64,000 nucleotides of DNA, from assembly GCF_027853915.1 (NCBI RefSeq), contig NZ_JAQGLA010000026.1:1-64000 (forward strand), read 5' to 3'. The notes beneath the pieces are model-generated. The model worked only from the letters and a program-made list of their open reading frames with translations. It ran no database searches and had not been told where the DNA came from. The position numbers were made by a program, and so were the translations under genes. This stretch comes from Saccharopolyspora oryzae. Its GTDB lineage: Bacteria; Actinomycetota; Actinomycetes; Mycobacteriales; Pseudonocardiaceae. This document shows positions 7,782 to 15,000 of the stretch, piece after piece (the first letter of the stretch is position 1; each line of letters begins with the position of its first letter).

Positions 7782-8600
7782 GTGGCACGCATCCTGCAGC
7801 TCGACGAGGCGATCGCGGAGCTCGTCCACGACGGCGACTCGATCGCCCTGGAGGGCTTCACGCACCTGATCCCGGTCGCCGCCGGGCACGAGATCATCCG
7901 GCAGGGACGCCGCGATCTCACCCTGATCCGGATGACCCCCGACATCGTGTACGACCAGCTCATCGGCGCCGGGTGCGCGCGCAAGCTGGTCTTCTCGTGG
8001 GGCGGCAACCCGGGCGTCGGCTCGCTGCACCGGTTCCGCGACGCCATCCAGAACTCCTGGCCGGTTCCGCTGGAGATCGAGGAGCACAGCCACGCCGGGA
8101 TGGCCAACCGCTACGCGGCAGGCGCCTCCGGGCTGCCCTTCGCCGTGCTGCGCGGCTACCGCGGCACCGACCTGCCCGCGCAGACCGACACCATCAAGCC
8201 GATCGAGTGCCCGTTCACCGGGGAGCAGCTGACCGCCGTGCCCGCGCTCAACCCGGACGTCGGCATCATCCACGCGCAGCAGGCCGACCGGGCGGGCAAC
8301 GTGCAGATGTGGGGCATCACCGGCGTGCAGAAGGAGACGGTGCTGGCCTCGAAGCGCTCGCTGGTCACCGTCGAGGAGATCGTCGACGAGCTGACCCCGC
8401 GCCCCGGCGCCGTCGTGCTGCCGCAGTGGGTGGTCACCGCCGTCGCCGAGGTCCCGGGTGGCGCGAGCCCGTCTTACGCGCAGGGTTATTACGAGCGCGA
8501 CAACGCCTACTACCAGCAGTGGGATCCGATCGGCCGGGACCGGGAGAAGTTCGCGAACTGGCTGGAGACCGAGGTCCAGCGCGAGAGGAGCGGTCGATGA
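7782..8600 (+). CDS. pcaI: 3-oxoadipate CoA-transferase subunit A
   Basis: This 272-residue subunit belongs to a family I CoA-transferase and, with PcaJ, transfers CoA from succinyl-CoA to 3-oxoadipate. The N-terminal half shows the alpha-subunit pattern GDSIALEGFTHLIPVAAGHE and FSWGGNPGVGSLHRFRDAI. Start GTG 7782 is preferred over GTG 7773 because GAGGAG lies 8 nt upstream. It is the first gene of the pca operon, directly behind the operator pair. Its stop overlaps the pcaJ start (ATGA), as expected for a 1:1 complex. Confidence 0.9.
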   Translation: MARILQLDEAIAELVHDGDSIALEGFTHLIPVAAGHEIIRQGRRDLTLIRMTPDIVYDQLIGAGCARKLVFSWGGNPGVGSLHRFRDAIQNSWPVPLEIEEHSHAGMANRYAAGASGLPFAVLRGYRGTDLPAQTDTIKPIECPFTGEQLTAVPALNPDVGIIHAQQADRAGNVQMWGITGVQKETVLASKRSLVTVEEIVDELTPRPGAVVLPQWVVTAVAEVPGGASPSYAQGYYERDNAYYQQWDPIGRDREKFANWLETEVQRERSGR

Positions 8601-9364
8601 CCACCGAGTACACCGCTGACGAGATGATGACCGTCGGGGCGGCCCGGTCGCTGCGCGACGGTGCGGCCTGCTTCGTCGGCATCGGCCTGCCCAGCACCGC
8701 CGCCAACCTCGCGCGGCGCACGCACGCACCGGACCTGGTGCTGATCTACGAGTCCGGCACGCTCGGCGCCAAGCCCGACCGGCTGCCGCTGTCCATCGGC
8801 GACGGCGTGCTGGCCGACACCGCGGACTCGGTGATCAGCGTGCCGGAGATCTTCAACTACTGGCTGCAGCCCGGCCGCATCGACGTCGGCTTCCTCGGTG
8901 GCGCGCAGGTGGACCGGTTCGGCAACATCAACACCACCGTGATCGGCGGCGACTACGCCGACCCGAAGGTGCGGCTGCCCGGTGCCGGCGGTGCGCCGGA
9001 GATCGCAGCGTCCTGCCAGGAGGTGCTCATCGTGATGCGGATGAGCCCGCGCAGCTTCGTCGACGAGCTCGACTTCGTCACCTCCGTCGGCTACGGCACC
9101 GGCAAGGGCGACCGGGAAGCGCTCGGGCTGCGCGGCCGGGGCCCGGTCAAGGTGATCACCGACCTGGGCGTGCTGGAACCCGACCCGGAGACCTGTGAAC
9201 TCACCCTCACCCAGCTCAGCCCGGGTGCGACGGTCGAGCAGGCGCAGGCCGCCGTCGGATGGCCGCTGAAGGCCGTCGCGCAGCCCACCGAGCTGGCGCC
9301 GCCGAGCGAGACCGAGCTGGCGGTGCTGCGGGAGCTGAAGGCCACCATCGAAGGCGCGAAGTGA
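8597..9364 (+). CDS. pcaJ: 3-oxoadipate CoA-transferase subunit B
   Basis: This is the 255-residue beta subunit of the same CoA-transferase. The catalytic glutamate is in YESGTLGAKP (Glu52), equivalent to the ExG motif that forms the glutamyl-CoA thioester, and VGIGLPSTAANLA (27-39) precedes it. The start overlaps the pcaI stop (ATGA). With PcaI it converts 3-oxoadipate to 3-oxoadipyl-CoA; the thiolase PcaF that would cleave this product is not in the window. Confidence 0.92.
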   Translation: MTTEYTADEMMTVGAARSLRDGAACFVGIGLPSTAANLARRTHAPDLVLIYESGTLGAKPDRLPLSIGDGVLADTADSVISVPEIFNYWLQPGRIDVGFLGGAQVDRFGNINTTVIGGDYADPKVRLPGAGGAPEIAASCQEVLIVMRMSPRSFVDELDFVTSVGYGTGKGDREALGLRGRGPVKVITDLGVLEPDPETCELTLTQLSPGATVEQAQAAVGWPLKAVAQPTELAPPSETELAVLRELKATIEGAK

Positions 9365-9398
9365 GCGGCGCCCGCCGCTCGGAGCACGAGGAGCAGCG

Positions 9399-10154
9399 AT
9401 GACCACCTACGAAAGCCGGTCGCCAGCCGGGCTGGTGCTGCCCAGCTACGGGCACGACGAGCAATCCCACCCGGCGCTGGACACCCCCGAGTACCGCTCG
9501 TCGGCGCTGCGCCACCCCAAGCAGCCGCTGCAGTACCTGCCGCACTACCTGACCGAGATCACCGGTCCGCTGCTGGGGCAGGACCGCTGCGCGGAGCACG
9601 ACCACGACCTGACGGTCCAGCACGGCGGGGAACCGCTGGGCGAGCGGATCATCGTCAGCGGCCGGGTGCTGGACTCCGACGGCAAGCCGGTGCCCAACAC
9701 GCTGGTGGAGATCTGGCAGGCCAACTCGGCGGGCCGCTACCGGCACCAGGGCGACCGGCACCCGGCGCCGCTGGACCCGAACTTCTCCGGGACCGGCCGG
9801 TGCATGACCGACGCCGACGGCAACTACCGGTTCATCACCATCAAGCCCGGCGCCTACCCGTGGAAGAACCACGACAACGCCTGGCGCCCGGCGCACATCC
9901 ACTTCTCGCTGTTCGGGCAGGCGTTCACCCAGCGGCTGATCACCCAGATGTACTTCCCGGGCGACCCGCTGTTCCACCAGGACCCGATCTTCAACTCGGT
10001 GCGCGACGAGCAGGCCCGCGAGCGGATGATCTCCCGCTTCGACCTGGACACGACGGTGCCGGAGTGGGCGCTGAGCTACAAGTGGGACATCGTGCTGCGC
10101 GGATCGCAGGCGACCGTGTTCGAGGACGAAGAGGACGAGGAGGACGACGATTGA
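9399..10154 (+). CDS. pcaH: protocatechuate 3,4-dioxygenase beta subunit
   Basis: This 251-residue catalytic subunit performs intradiol ring cleavage of protocatechuate to 3-carboxy-cis,cis-muconate using Fe(III). The four iron ligands are visible with the spacing of the Pseudomonas enzyme: Tyr114 (AGRYRHQGD), Tyr153 (GAYPW), His166 and His168 (RPAHIHFS). The intradiol signature LVEIWQANSAGRY precedes them. ATG 9399 has GAGGAG 7 nt upstream. The acidic C-terminus (EDEEDEEDDD) encodes a GAGGAGG sequence that can act as ribosome site for a start overlapping this gene's stop (see 10151-10282). PcaH normally forms a mixed oligomer with PcaG, whose gene follows after an unusual 127-bp insertion. 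Confidence 0.95.
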   Translation: MTTYESRSPAGLVLPSYGHDEQSHPALDTPEYRSSALRHPKQPLQYLPHYLTEITGPLLGQDRCAEHDHDLTVQHGGEPLGERIIVSGRVLDSDGKPVPNTLVEIWQANSAGRYRHQGDRHPAPLDPNFSGTGRCMTDADGNYRFITIKPGAYPWKNHDNAWRPAHIHFSLFGQAFTQRLITQMYFPGDPLFHQDPIFNSVRDEQARERMISRFDLDTTVPEWALSYKWDIVLRGSQATVFEDEEDEEDDD

Positions 10155-10282
10155 GCCGCGCCCCGCGCAAACGGACCTCAGGGGAACGTGACGCAACCCG
10201 GCCACGAGAAACCGCAAGACGCGAGTTCGCCTCCGGACGCGACCACCACTGTGAATCGCGGAGAGGCGGAAAGGACGACTGA
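10151..10282 (+). CDS. possible 43-residue coupled ORF carrying the repeat (copy A)
   Basis: Between pcaH and pcaG an open frame starts at TTG 10151, overlapping the pcaH stop (TTGA), with GAGGAGG ending 7 nt before it. It ends at TGA 10280-10282, sharing its last base with the pcaG ATG (TGATG). The peptide is very basic (SRAPRKRTSGERDA..., ending [12 protein letters not shown]). Most of it is encoded by the dispersed repeat that also lies at the cydD/cydC junction. I do not recognise the peptide as a protein family. It may serve only to keep ribosomes moving from pcaH to pcaG. Translation is unproven. Confidence 0.35.
   Translation: MSRAPRKRTSGERDATRPRETARREFASGRDHHCESRRGGKDD
10175..10269 (+). 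repeat. dispersed intergenic repeat, copy A (pcaH/pcaG junction)
   Basis: This 95-nt segment recurs, in the same orientation relative to its operon, at 35642-35715 (minus strand). The left block 10175-10196 matches 21/22 bases, and the right core 10243-10269 is identical over 27 bases (starting CCACCACTGTGAATCGCG). The segment between includes CGCGAGTT and a 21-nt insertion relative to copy B. The indel preserves the reading frame. No terminal inverted repeats or target duplications are obvious. The repeat family is not one I recognise. Confidence 0.85.
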
Positions 10283-10854
10283 TGGGTGCTTCGACTCCCC
10301 CGGCCACGACGCCGTCGCAGACCGTCGGCCCGTTCTACGCCCTGCCCGGCGGGATCCTGTGGGCCGACGGCCCGGAGGTCGTCGCCGACGGCACGCCCGG
10401 CTCGTTCCTGCTGCGCGGTCGGCTCCTCGACGGCAACGGCGACCCGATCCCCGACGGCGTGCTCGAGATCTGGCAGGCCGATGCGCAGGGCCGCTTCGAC
10501 CACCCCGACGATCCGCGCCCGGAATCCTCGTCCTGGCAGGGTTTCGGCCGCTGCCCCACCGACACCGACGGCGGGTTCTGGTTCCGCACCGTCAAACCCG
10601 GCCCGCTGCCGACGCCGACCGGGGAGACCGAGGCTCCGCACATCAACGTGACGGTGCTGGCGCGCGGCATGCTCAACCGGGTGGTGACCCGCGTCTACTT
10701 CCCGGACGAGGAGCGGGCCAACGCCGCCGATCCGGTCCTGTCCGCAGTGGATCCGGCGCGCCGGGGCACGCTGCTGGCGACCCCGGACGACCAGGGCTAC
10801 CGCTTCGACATCCGGATCCAGGGCGATGACGAAACCGTATTCTTCGCGATCTGA
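10282..10854 (+). CDS. pcaG: protocatechuate 3,4-dioxygenase alpha subunit
   Basis: This is the 190-residue alpha subunit, a structural partner of PcaH that has the intradiol fold but lacks the iron ligands. Matching segments are TPSQTVGPFYALP (11-23), GNGDPIPDGVLEIWQADAQG (49-68) and GETEAPHINVTVLARGM, where the His-x-His pair of PcaH is replaced by HIN. ATG 10282 overlaps the stop of the small ORF (TGATG), and GGAAAGGA lies 7 nt upstream. The 3' end overlaps pcaB by 29 bp. Confidence 0.93.
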   Translation: MGASTPPATTPSQTVGPFYALPGGILWADGPEVVADGTPGSFLLRGRLLDGNGDPIPDGVLEIWQADAQGRFDHPDDPRPESSSWQGFGRCPTDTDGGFWFRTVKPGPLPTPTGETEAPHINVTVLARGMLNRVVTRVYFPDEERANAADPVLSAVDPARRGTLLATPDDQGYRFDIRIQGDDETVFFAI

Positions 10855-12184
10855 CGGCCTGTTCGGGCCGATGTTCAGCACTCCTGCGGCCACCGAGCGG
10901 ACCTCCGCCGCGGCCTGGCTGCAGGCGATGCTGGACTTCGAGTCGGCGCTGGCCGCGGCGCAGGCCGAAGCCGGGATCGTCCCGGTCACCGCCGCCGAGG
11001 AGATCGCCCGGCACTGCCGGGTGGAGCTGTTCGACGTCGACTCGATCGCCGAGCGCGCGGTGTCCTCGGCGACGCCGGTGATCGCGCTGGTGCGCGACCT
11101 CACCGCGTTGCTGGACGCCGACGCCAAACCGCACGTGCACCGGGGCGCGACCAGCCAGGACGTGATCGACACCGCCGCGATGCTGATCGCGCGCGATGTC
11201 CTGGGCCTGATCATCGACGATCTGCGTGCGGCGGCGGACGAGTGCGCACGCCTCGCCCGGCAGCACCGGGACACGGTGCTGATCGCCCGCTCGCTGTTGC
11301 AGCAAGCGCTGCCGACGACGTTCGGCAGCCGCTGCGCGAGTTGGCTGACCTCGCTCGACGAGGCGATCACCGCCCTGGAGCGGATCCGCCGGGAGCGGTT
11401 GGCCGTGCAATTCGGCGGAGCGGCGGGGACTTTGGCCGCGCTGGGCACCGGTGGTGTCCGGGTGGTCGGGCTGCTCGCTGCCGAGCTGGGGCTGGCCGAA
11501 CCGGTGGTGCCGTGGCACACCGACCGCACTCGCATCGCCGAGCTGGCCGGGACGCTGGGCACGGCTGCCGGGGCGCTCGGCAAGATCGCTCTGGACGTCG
11601 AGCTGCACGCGCAGACCGAGATCGGTGAACTCGCCGAAGGCAAGGCAGGCGGTTCATCGGCCATGCCGCACAAGCAGAACCCGGTGTCCGCGGTGCTGAT
11701 CACCGCCGCATCCCGCCGGGTGCCCGGCCTGGTCTCGACGCTGCTGTCGGCGATGCCGCAGGAGTACGAGCGCGCCGCCGGAGCTTGGCAGTCCGAGTGG
11801 GAACCGCTGGCCGAACTGCTGCGCCTGCTGGCCGCCGCTGCCGCGGGCACCAGGCAGCTGCTCGCCGGACTGCGGGTCCATCCCGAGAAGATGGCGGCCA
11901 ACCTCGACCTGACCCGCGGCCTGGTGATGGCCGAAAGCGCGGCGGGCAGGCTGATGGATGCGCTCGGCCGCACCGAAGCGCAGGAACTGGTCGGACGGCT
12001 GTGCCGCCGCGCCGTGCAGGACGGCACGACGCTGCGCGCCGAGCTGCTGGCCGACCAGCAGGTTCGGAAGGTGCTGTCCGAGGACGAGGTCGTCGCGGCC
12101 ACCGAACCGGCCGATTACCTCGGCTCCGCACCCGCATTCGTCGACCGCGCGCTGACCGCGCACGCGGAATTGGAGGACCGGTGA
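10826..12184 (+). CDS. pcaB: 3-carboxy-cis,cis-muconate cycloisomerase
   Basis: This 452-residue member of the fumarase/aspartase superfamily converts 3-carboxy-cis,cis-muconate to 4-carboxymuconolactone. The superfamily signature GGSSAMPHKQNP is at about residues 274-285, and the second conserved region HRGATSQDVIDTA is at 105-117. The start ATG 10826 lies inside the end of pcaG (29-bp overlap), indicating translational coupling. The stop overlaps the GTG of pcaD (GTGA). Confidence 0.93.
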   Translation: MTKPYSSRSDGLFGPMFSTPAATERTSAAAWLQAMLDFESALAAAQAEAGIVPVTAAEEIARHCRVELFDVDSIAERAVSSATPVIALVRDLTALLDADAKPHVHRGATSQDVIDTAAMLIARDVLGLIIDDLRAAADECARLARQHRDTVLIARSLLQQALPTTFGSRCASWLTSLDEAITALERIRRERLAVQFGGAAGTLAALGTGGVRVVGLLAAELGLAEPVVPWHTDRTRIAELAGTLGTAAGALGKIALDVELHAQTEIGELAEGKAGGSSAMPHKQNPVSAVLITAASRRVPGLVSTLLSAMPQEYERAAGAWQSEWEPLAELLRLLAAAAAGTRQLLAGLRVHPEKMAANLDLTRGLVMAESAAGRLMDALGRTEAQELVGRLCRRAVQDGTTLRAELLADQQVRKVLSEDEVVAATEPADYLGSAPAFVDRALTAHAELEDR

Positions 12185-12942
12185 ACGTCAACTACGAGCT
12201 GACCGGGCCCGACGGCGCCCCGGTCGTGGTGCTGTCCAACTCGCTGGGCACCGACCTGACGCTGTGGGACGACCAGGTTCCCGCGCTGGAGCGGGAGTTC
12301 CAGGTGCTGCGCTACGACCAGCGCGGCCACGGGGCCACCCCGGGCAGGCCCGGCCCGTACACGCTCAAGCAGCTCGGCGGGGACGTGCTCGCGCTGCTGG
12401 ACACCTTGGGCGTCCGCAAGGCGCACTTCGCCGGGGTGTCGCTGGGCGGCATGACCGGCATGTGGCTGGCCGAGAACGCCCCGGAGCGCATCGACCGGCT
12501 CGCCCTGATCTGCACCTCCGCCGACCTCGGCCCGGCGTCGATGTGGCGGGACCGCGCCGCGACGGTGCGCGAGAAGGGCACTTCGGCGATGGTGGAGCCG
12601 TCGCTGCCGAAGTGGTTCACCCCGGCGCTGGCAGAACGGGACGACATCGTCGCCAAGTTCGGCGGTGTGCTCGCCGCCGCGGACGACGAGGGCTACGCGG
12701 GGTGCTGCGAAGCCATCGCGGACATGGACCTGCTGGACGGGCTCGGCGGGATCACCGCGCCCACGCTGGTCATCGCCGGTGCTGAAGACCCCGCCACTCC
12801 CCCGTCGCACGCCGAGCAGATCGCCGCCGGCATCCCGGGCGCCCGCGTGGAGGTGCTGTCCCCGGCCGCGCACCTGGCCAACGCCGAGCAGCCGGACGAG
12901 GTCAACCGGCTGCTGCTCGAGCACTTCACGAGGAGCCTGTGA
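12181..12942 (+). CDS. pcaD: 3-oxoadipate enol-lactonase
   Basis: This 253-residue alpha/beta-hydrolase cleaves 3-oxoadipate enol-lactone to 3-oxoadipate. The nucleophile elbow is GVSLGG (Ser87); the acid and base are probably Asp203 (GAEDPATPP) and His231 (PAAHLAN). The oxyanion region NSLGTDLTLWDDQ (about 21-33) is typical of PcaD. The start GTG 12181 overlaps the pcaB stop (GTGA). In many actinomycetes pcaD and pcaC are fused as pcaL; here they remain separate genes with a 1-bp overlap. Confidence 0.93.
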   Translation: MNVNYELTGPDGAPVVVLSNSLGTDLTLWDDQVPALEREFQVLRYDQRGHGATPGRPGPYTLKQLGGDVLALLDTLGVRKAHFAGVSLGGMTGMWLAENAPERIDRLALICTSADLGPASMWRDRAATVREKGTSAMVEPSLPKWFTPALAERDDIVAKFGGVLAAADDEGYAGCCEAIADMDLLDGLGGITAPTLVIAGAEDPATPPSHAEQIAAGIPGARVEVLSPAAHLANAEQPDEVNRLLLEHFTRSL

Positions 12943-13337
12943 TGCCCGACCGCCTCGACGACGAAACCCGCCGCGCGCAGGGCATGGGCGTGCGCCGGGA
13001 GGTGCTCGGCGACGAGCACGTGGACCGCGCCAACTCCAAGATCACGCCGTTCACCGAGGGCTTCCAGGACTTCATCACCCGCTACGCCTGGGGTGAGCTG
13101 TGGAGCGGCGACGGGGTCGACCGGCAGACCCGGAGCATGCTGACCCTGGCGATCCTGGCCGCGGTGGGCTGCGAGGACGAGTTCGCCATGCACGTCAAGG
13201 CCGCGCGCCGCAACGGGGTACCGCCGGAGCACATCCGCGAGGTGCTGATGCACGTCGCGGTCTACGCCGGGGTGCCCCGCGCCAACAGCGCCTTCGCGAT
13301 CGCCAATACGATCCTGGGTGACGAGAAGTCCGACTGA
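12942..13337 (+). CDS. pcaC: 4-carboxymuconolactone decarboxylase
   Basis: This 131-residue protein of the carboxymuconolactone decarboxylase family (AhpD-like fold) converts 4-carboxymuconolactone to 3-oxoadipate enol-lactone. The N-terminal FQDFITRYAWGELWSGDGVD and the core GCEDEFAMHVKAARRNGV with its conserved Glu and His are visible, followed by the hydrophobic helix pattern EHIREVLMHVAVYAGVPRA. ATG 12942 is preferred to GTG 12939, since AGGAG lies 6 nt before the ATG; it overlaps the pcaD stop (TGATG). Confidence 0.93.
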   Translation: MPDRLDDETRRAQGMGVRREVLGDEHVDRANSKITPFTEGFQDFITRYAWGELWSGDGVDRQTRSMLTLAILAAVGCEDEFAMHVKAARRNGVPPEHIREVLMHVAVYAGVPRANSAFAIANTILGDEKSD

Positions 13338-13349
13338 GCAGGGGGAAGC

Positions 13350-14150
13350 ATGGAGTCCGCGTCCGAGACCAGCAGCGGTTACGTGCAGTCGCTGGCGCGT
13401 GGGCTCATGGTGATCCGCGCTTTCGACGAGTCCAAGCCCGAGATGACGCTGTCGGAGGTCGCCCGCGCGACGGACTTGTCGCGCGCGGCGGCCCGGCGGT
13501 TCCTGCACACCTTGGTGCACCTGGGCTACGTGTGGACCGACGGCCGGGTGTTCGCGCTGACCCCGCGGGTGCTGGAGCTCGGTTTCGCCTACCTGTCCAG
13601 CATTTCGCTGCCGGAGATCGCCCAGCCCTACCTCGAGCGCCTGGTCGCCGAGGTGCACGAGTCGGCGTCGGTGTCCGTGCTGGACGGTCCGGACATCGTC
13701 TACGTGGCGCGCGTGCCCACCTCGCGGATCATGACCGTGTCGATCAACATCGGCACCCGGTTCCCGGCCTACGCCACCTCGATGGGCCGGGTCCTGCTGG
13801 CCGACCTGCCACCGGCCGAACTGGACGTCTACCTGTCCGAAGTGGACCTGGCGCCGCTGGGACCGCACACCATCACCACTCCCGACGAGTTCCGGGAGGA
13901 GCTGGCGCGCATCCGCGAGCAGGGCTGGGCGCTGGTGGACCAGGAGTTGGAGGCCGGGCTGCGGTCGATCGCCGCGCCGATCCGGGACCGGTCGAACAAG
14001 GTGGTGGCGGCGGTGAACATCTCCTCGCACGCCACCCGCACCAGCCCGGAGGACGCCCGCACCCACCTCCTGCCGCCGCTGCTGAACACCGCATCGCGCA
14101 TCGCCGCCGACCTCTCCGTGGCCCCGGCGTCCCGCGCGGTGTCGCGCTGA
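13350..14150 (+). CDS. pcaR: IclR-family regulator of the pca operon
   Basis: This 266-residue IclR-type regulator has a winged helix-turn-helix at about residues 12-72 (MTLSEVARATDLSRAAARRF) and a C-terminal effector domain (from about 85) with the PcaR/PcaU/PobR pattern SASVSVLDGPDIVYVARVPT and FPAYATSMGRVLLA. Close relatives activate pca genes in response to beta-ketoadipate or protocatechuate. It is the last gene of the operon it probably controls, 12 bp after pcaC, so the operon would be autoregulated. It converges with the lactate regulator gene, with 1 bp between the stops. Confidence 0.88.
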   Translation: MESASETSSGYVQSLARGLMVIRAFDESKPEMTLSEVARATDLSRAAARRFLHTLVHLGYVWTDGRVFALTPRVLELGFAYLSSISLPEIAQPYLERLVAEVHESASVSVLDGPDIVYVARVPTSRIMTVSINIGTRFPAYATSMGRVLLADLPPAELDVYLSEVDLAPLGPHTITTPDEFREELARIREQGWALVDQELEAGLRSIAAPIRDRSNKVVAAVNISSHATRTSPEDARTHLLPPLLNTASRIAADLSVAPASRAVSR

Positions 14151-14151
14151 T

Positions 14152-14904
14152 TCAGCCGAGTTCCTGACGCCAAGCGCTGCTGTAGAAGCTGCGGATGTGC
14201 CGCTCGACCTGCACTTCTGCTTCGGCGGAATCTCGGGCGACCAGAGCTTGGTAGATCTGGCGGTGGTCGTGGCGCAGGCCGTCGGCGACCGGGAACCACT
14301 CGTCGCCGAGGTCGTCGAAGGCTTCGCGCAGGGGTCCGCGCAGCGATTCCCGGATCGCGATCGTCATGTCCGCGACCAGCCGGTTCCCGCCGGCTTCGGC
14401 GATGGCGACGTGGAACCGGGTGTCCAGGTCGCTGAACCGGTCCCGGTCGCAGTCCGGTGAGTCCATCTCGTCCAGCATCGCGCCCAGCTCGTCCAGTTCG
14501 GCCTCGGTGGCGCGCTGGGCGGCGTTGCGAGCGCTCTCGCGCTCCAGCATGATCCGCGCCCGCACGACGTCGGCCATCGGGAAGTTCGCCAGCGCCACGT
14601 GCAGCCGGAGCAGCCTGGTCAGGGCCTGGCTGGGCAGTGCCGCGACCGTCGTGCCGGAATCCGGGCCGGTGCCCACCGCCATCCGCAGCACGCCCTGCGC
14701 TTCCAGCGCGCGGAACGCCTCGCGCACCGCCGCGCGGCTCACACCGAGCATCTGCGCCAGGTCCCGCTCCGGCGGCAGGCGGTCTCCGACGCCGAGCTGG
14801 CCGCTGATGATCTGCTCCTCGACTCGGTCGATGACCAGCTCGTAGGTACGCGCCCTGGCGACCGGCCGCCAACCTGCGCGTTCGTCGTCATCCGAGCCGA
14901 CCAC
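14152..14904 (-). CDS. FadR-subfamily GntR regulator of lactate utilisation
   Basis: This 250-residue GntR protein of the FadR subfamily has a winged helix-turn-helix at about residues 20-80 (RLPPERDLAQMLGVSRAAVR) and a C-terminal all-helical FCD domain with the metal-ligand pattern DxxFHxxI (near 158) and later His residues. Start GTG 14904 follows AAGGGGGG. It is divergent from lldP-lutABC with a perfect TGGTC-T-GACCA dyad between them, the classic FadR/LldR operator form, so it is very probably the L-lactate-responsive repressor LldR/LutR. Effector identity is inferred from context. Confidence 0.87.
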   Translation of the reverse strand: MVGSDDDERAGWRPVARARTYELVIDRVEEQIISGQLGVGDRLPPERDLAQMLGVSRAAVREAFRALEAQGVLRMAVGTGPDSGTTVAALPSQALTRLLRLHVALANFPMADVVRARIMLERESARNAAQRATEAELDELGAMLDEMDSPDCDRDRFSDLDTRFHVAIAEAGGNRLVADMTIAIRESLRGPLREAFDDLGDEWFPVADGLRHDHRQIYQALVARDSAEAEVQVERHIRSFYSSAWRQELG

Positions 14905-14955
14905 GGACCCCCCTTTACAAACTCGACGAGCGATCTTTATGGTACCGCCAGCTCT

Positions 14956-14966
14956 TGGTCTGACCA
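14956..14966. promoter_or_regulatory. LldR/FadR-type operator
   Basis: TGGTCTGACCA is a perfect 11-bp dyad (TGGTC/GACCA) of the TGGTnnnACCA class bound by FadR-family GntR repressors. It lies 52 bp upstream of the regulator GTG and 35 bp upstream of the lldP GTG. A weaker, imperfect copy, TGGTACCGCCA, lies at 14940-14950. Confidence 0.65.
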
Positions 14967-15000
14967 TAGAAAGGTCAACGACACAGAGAGGTGTCGCCTC

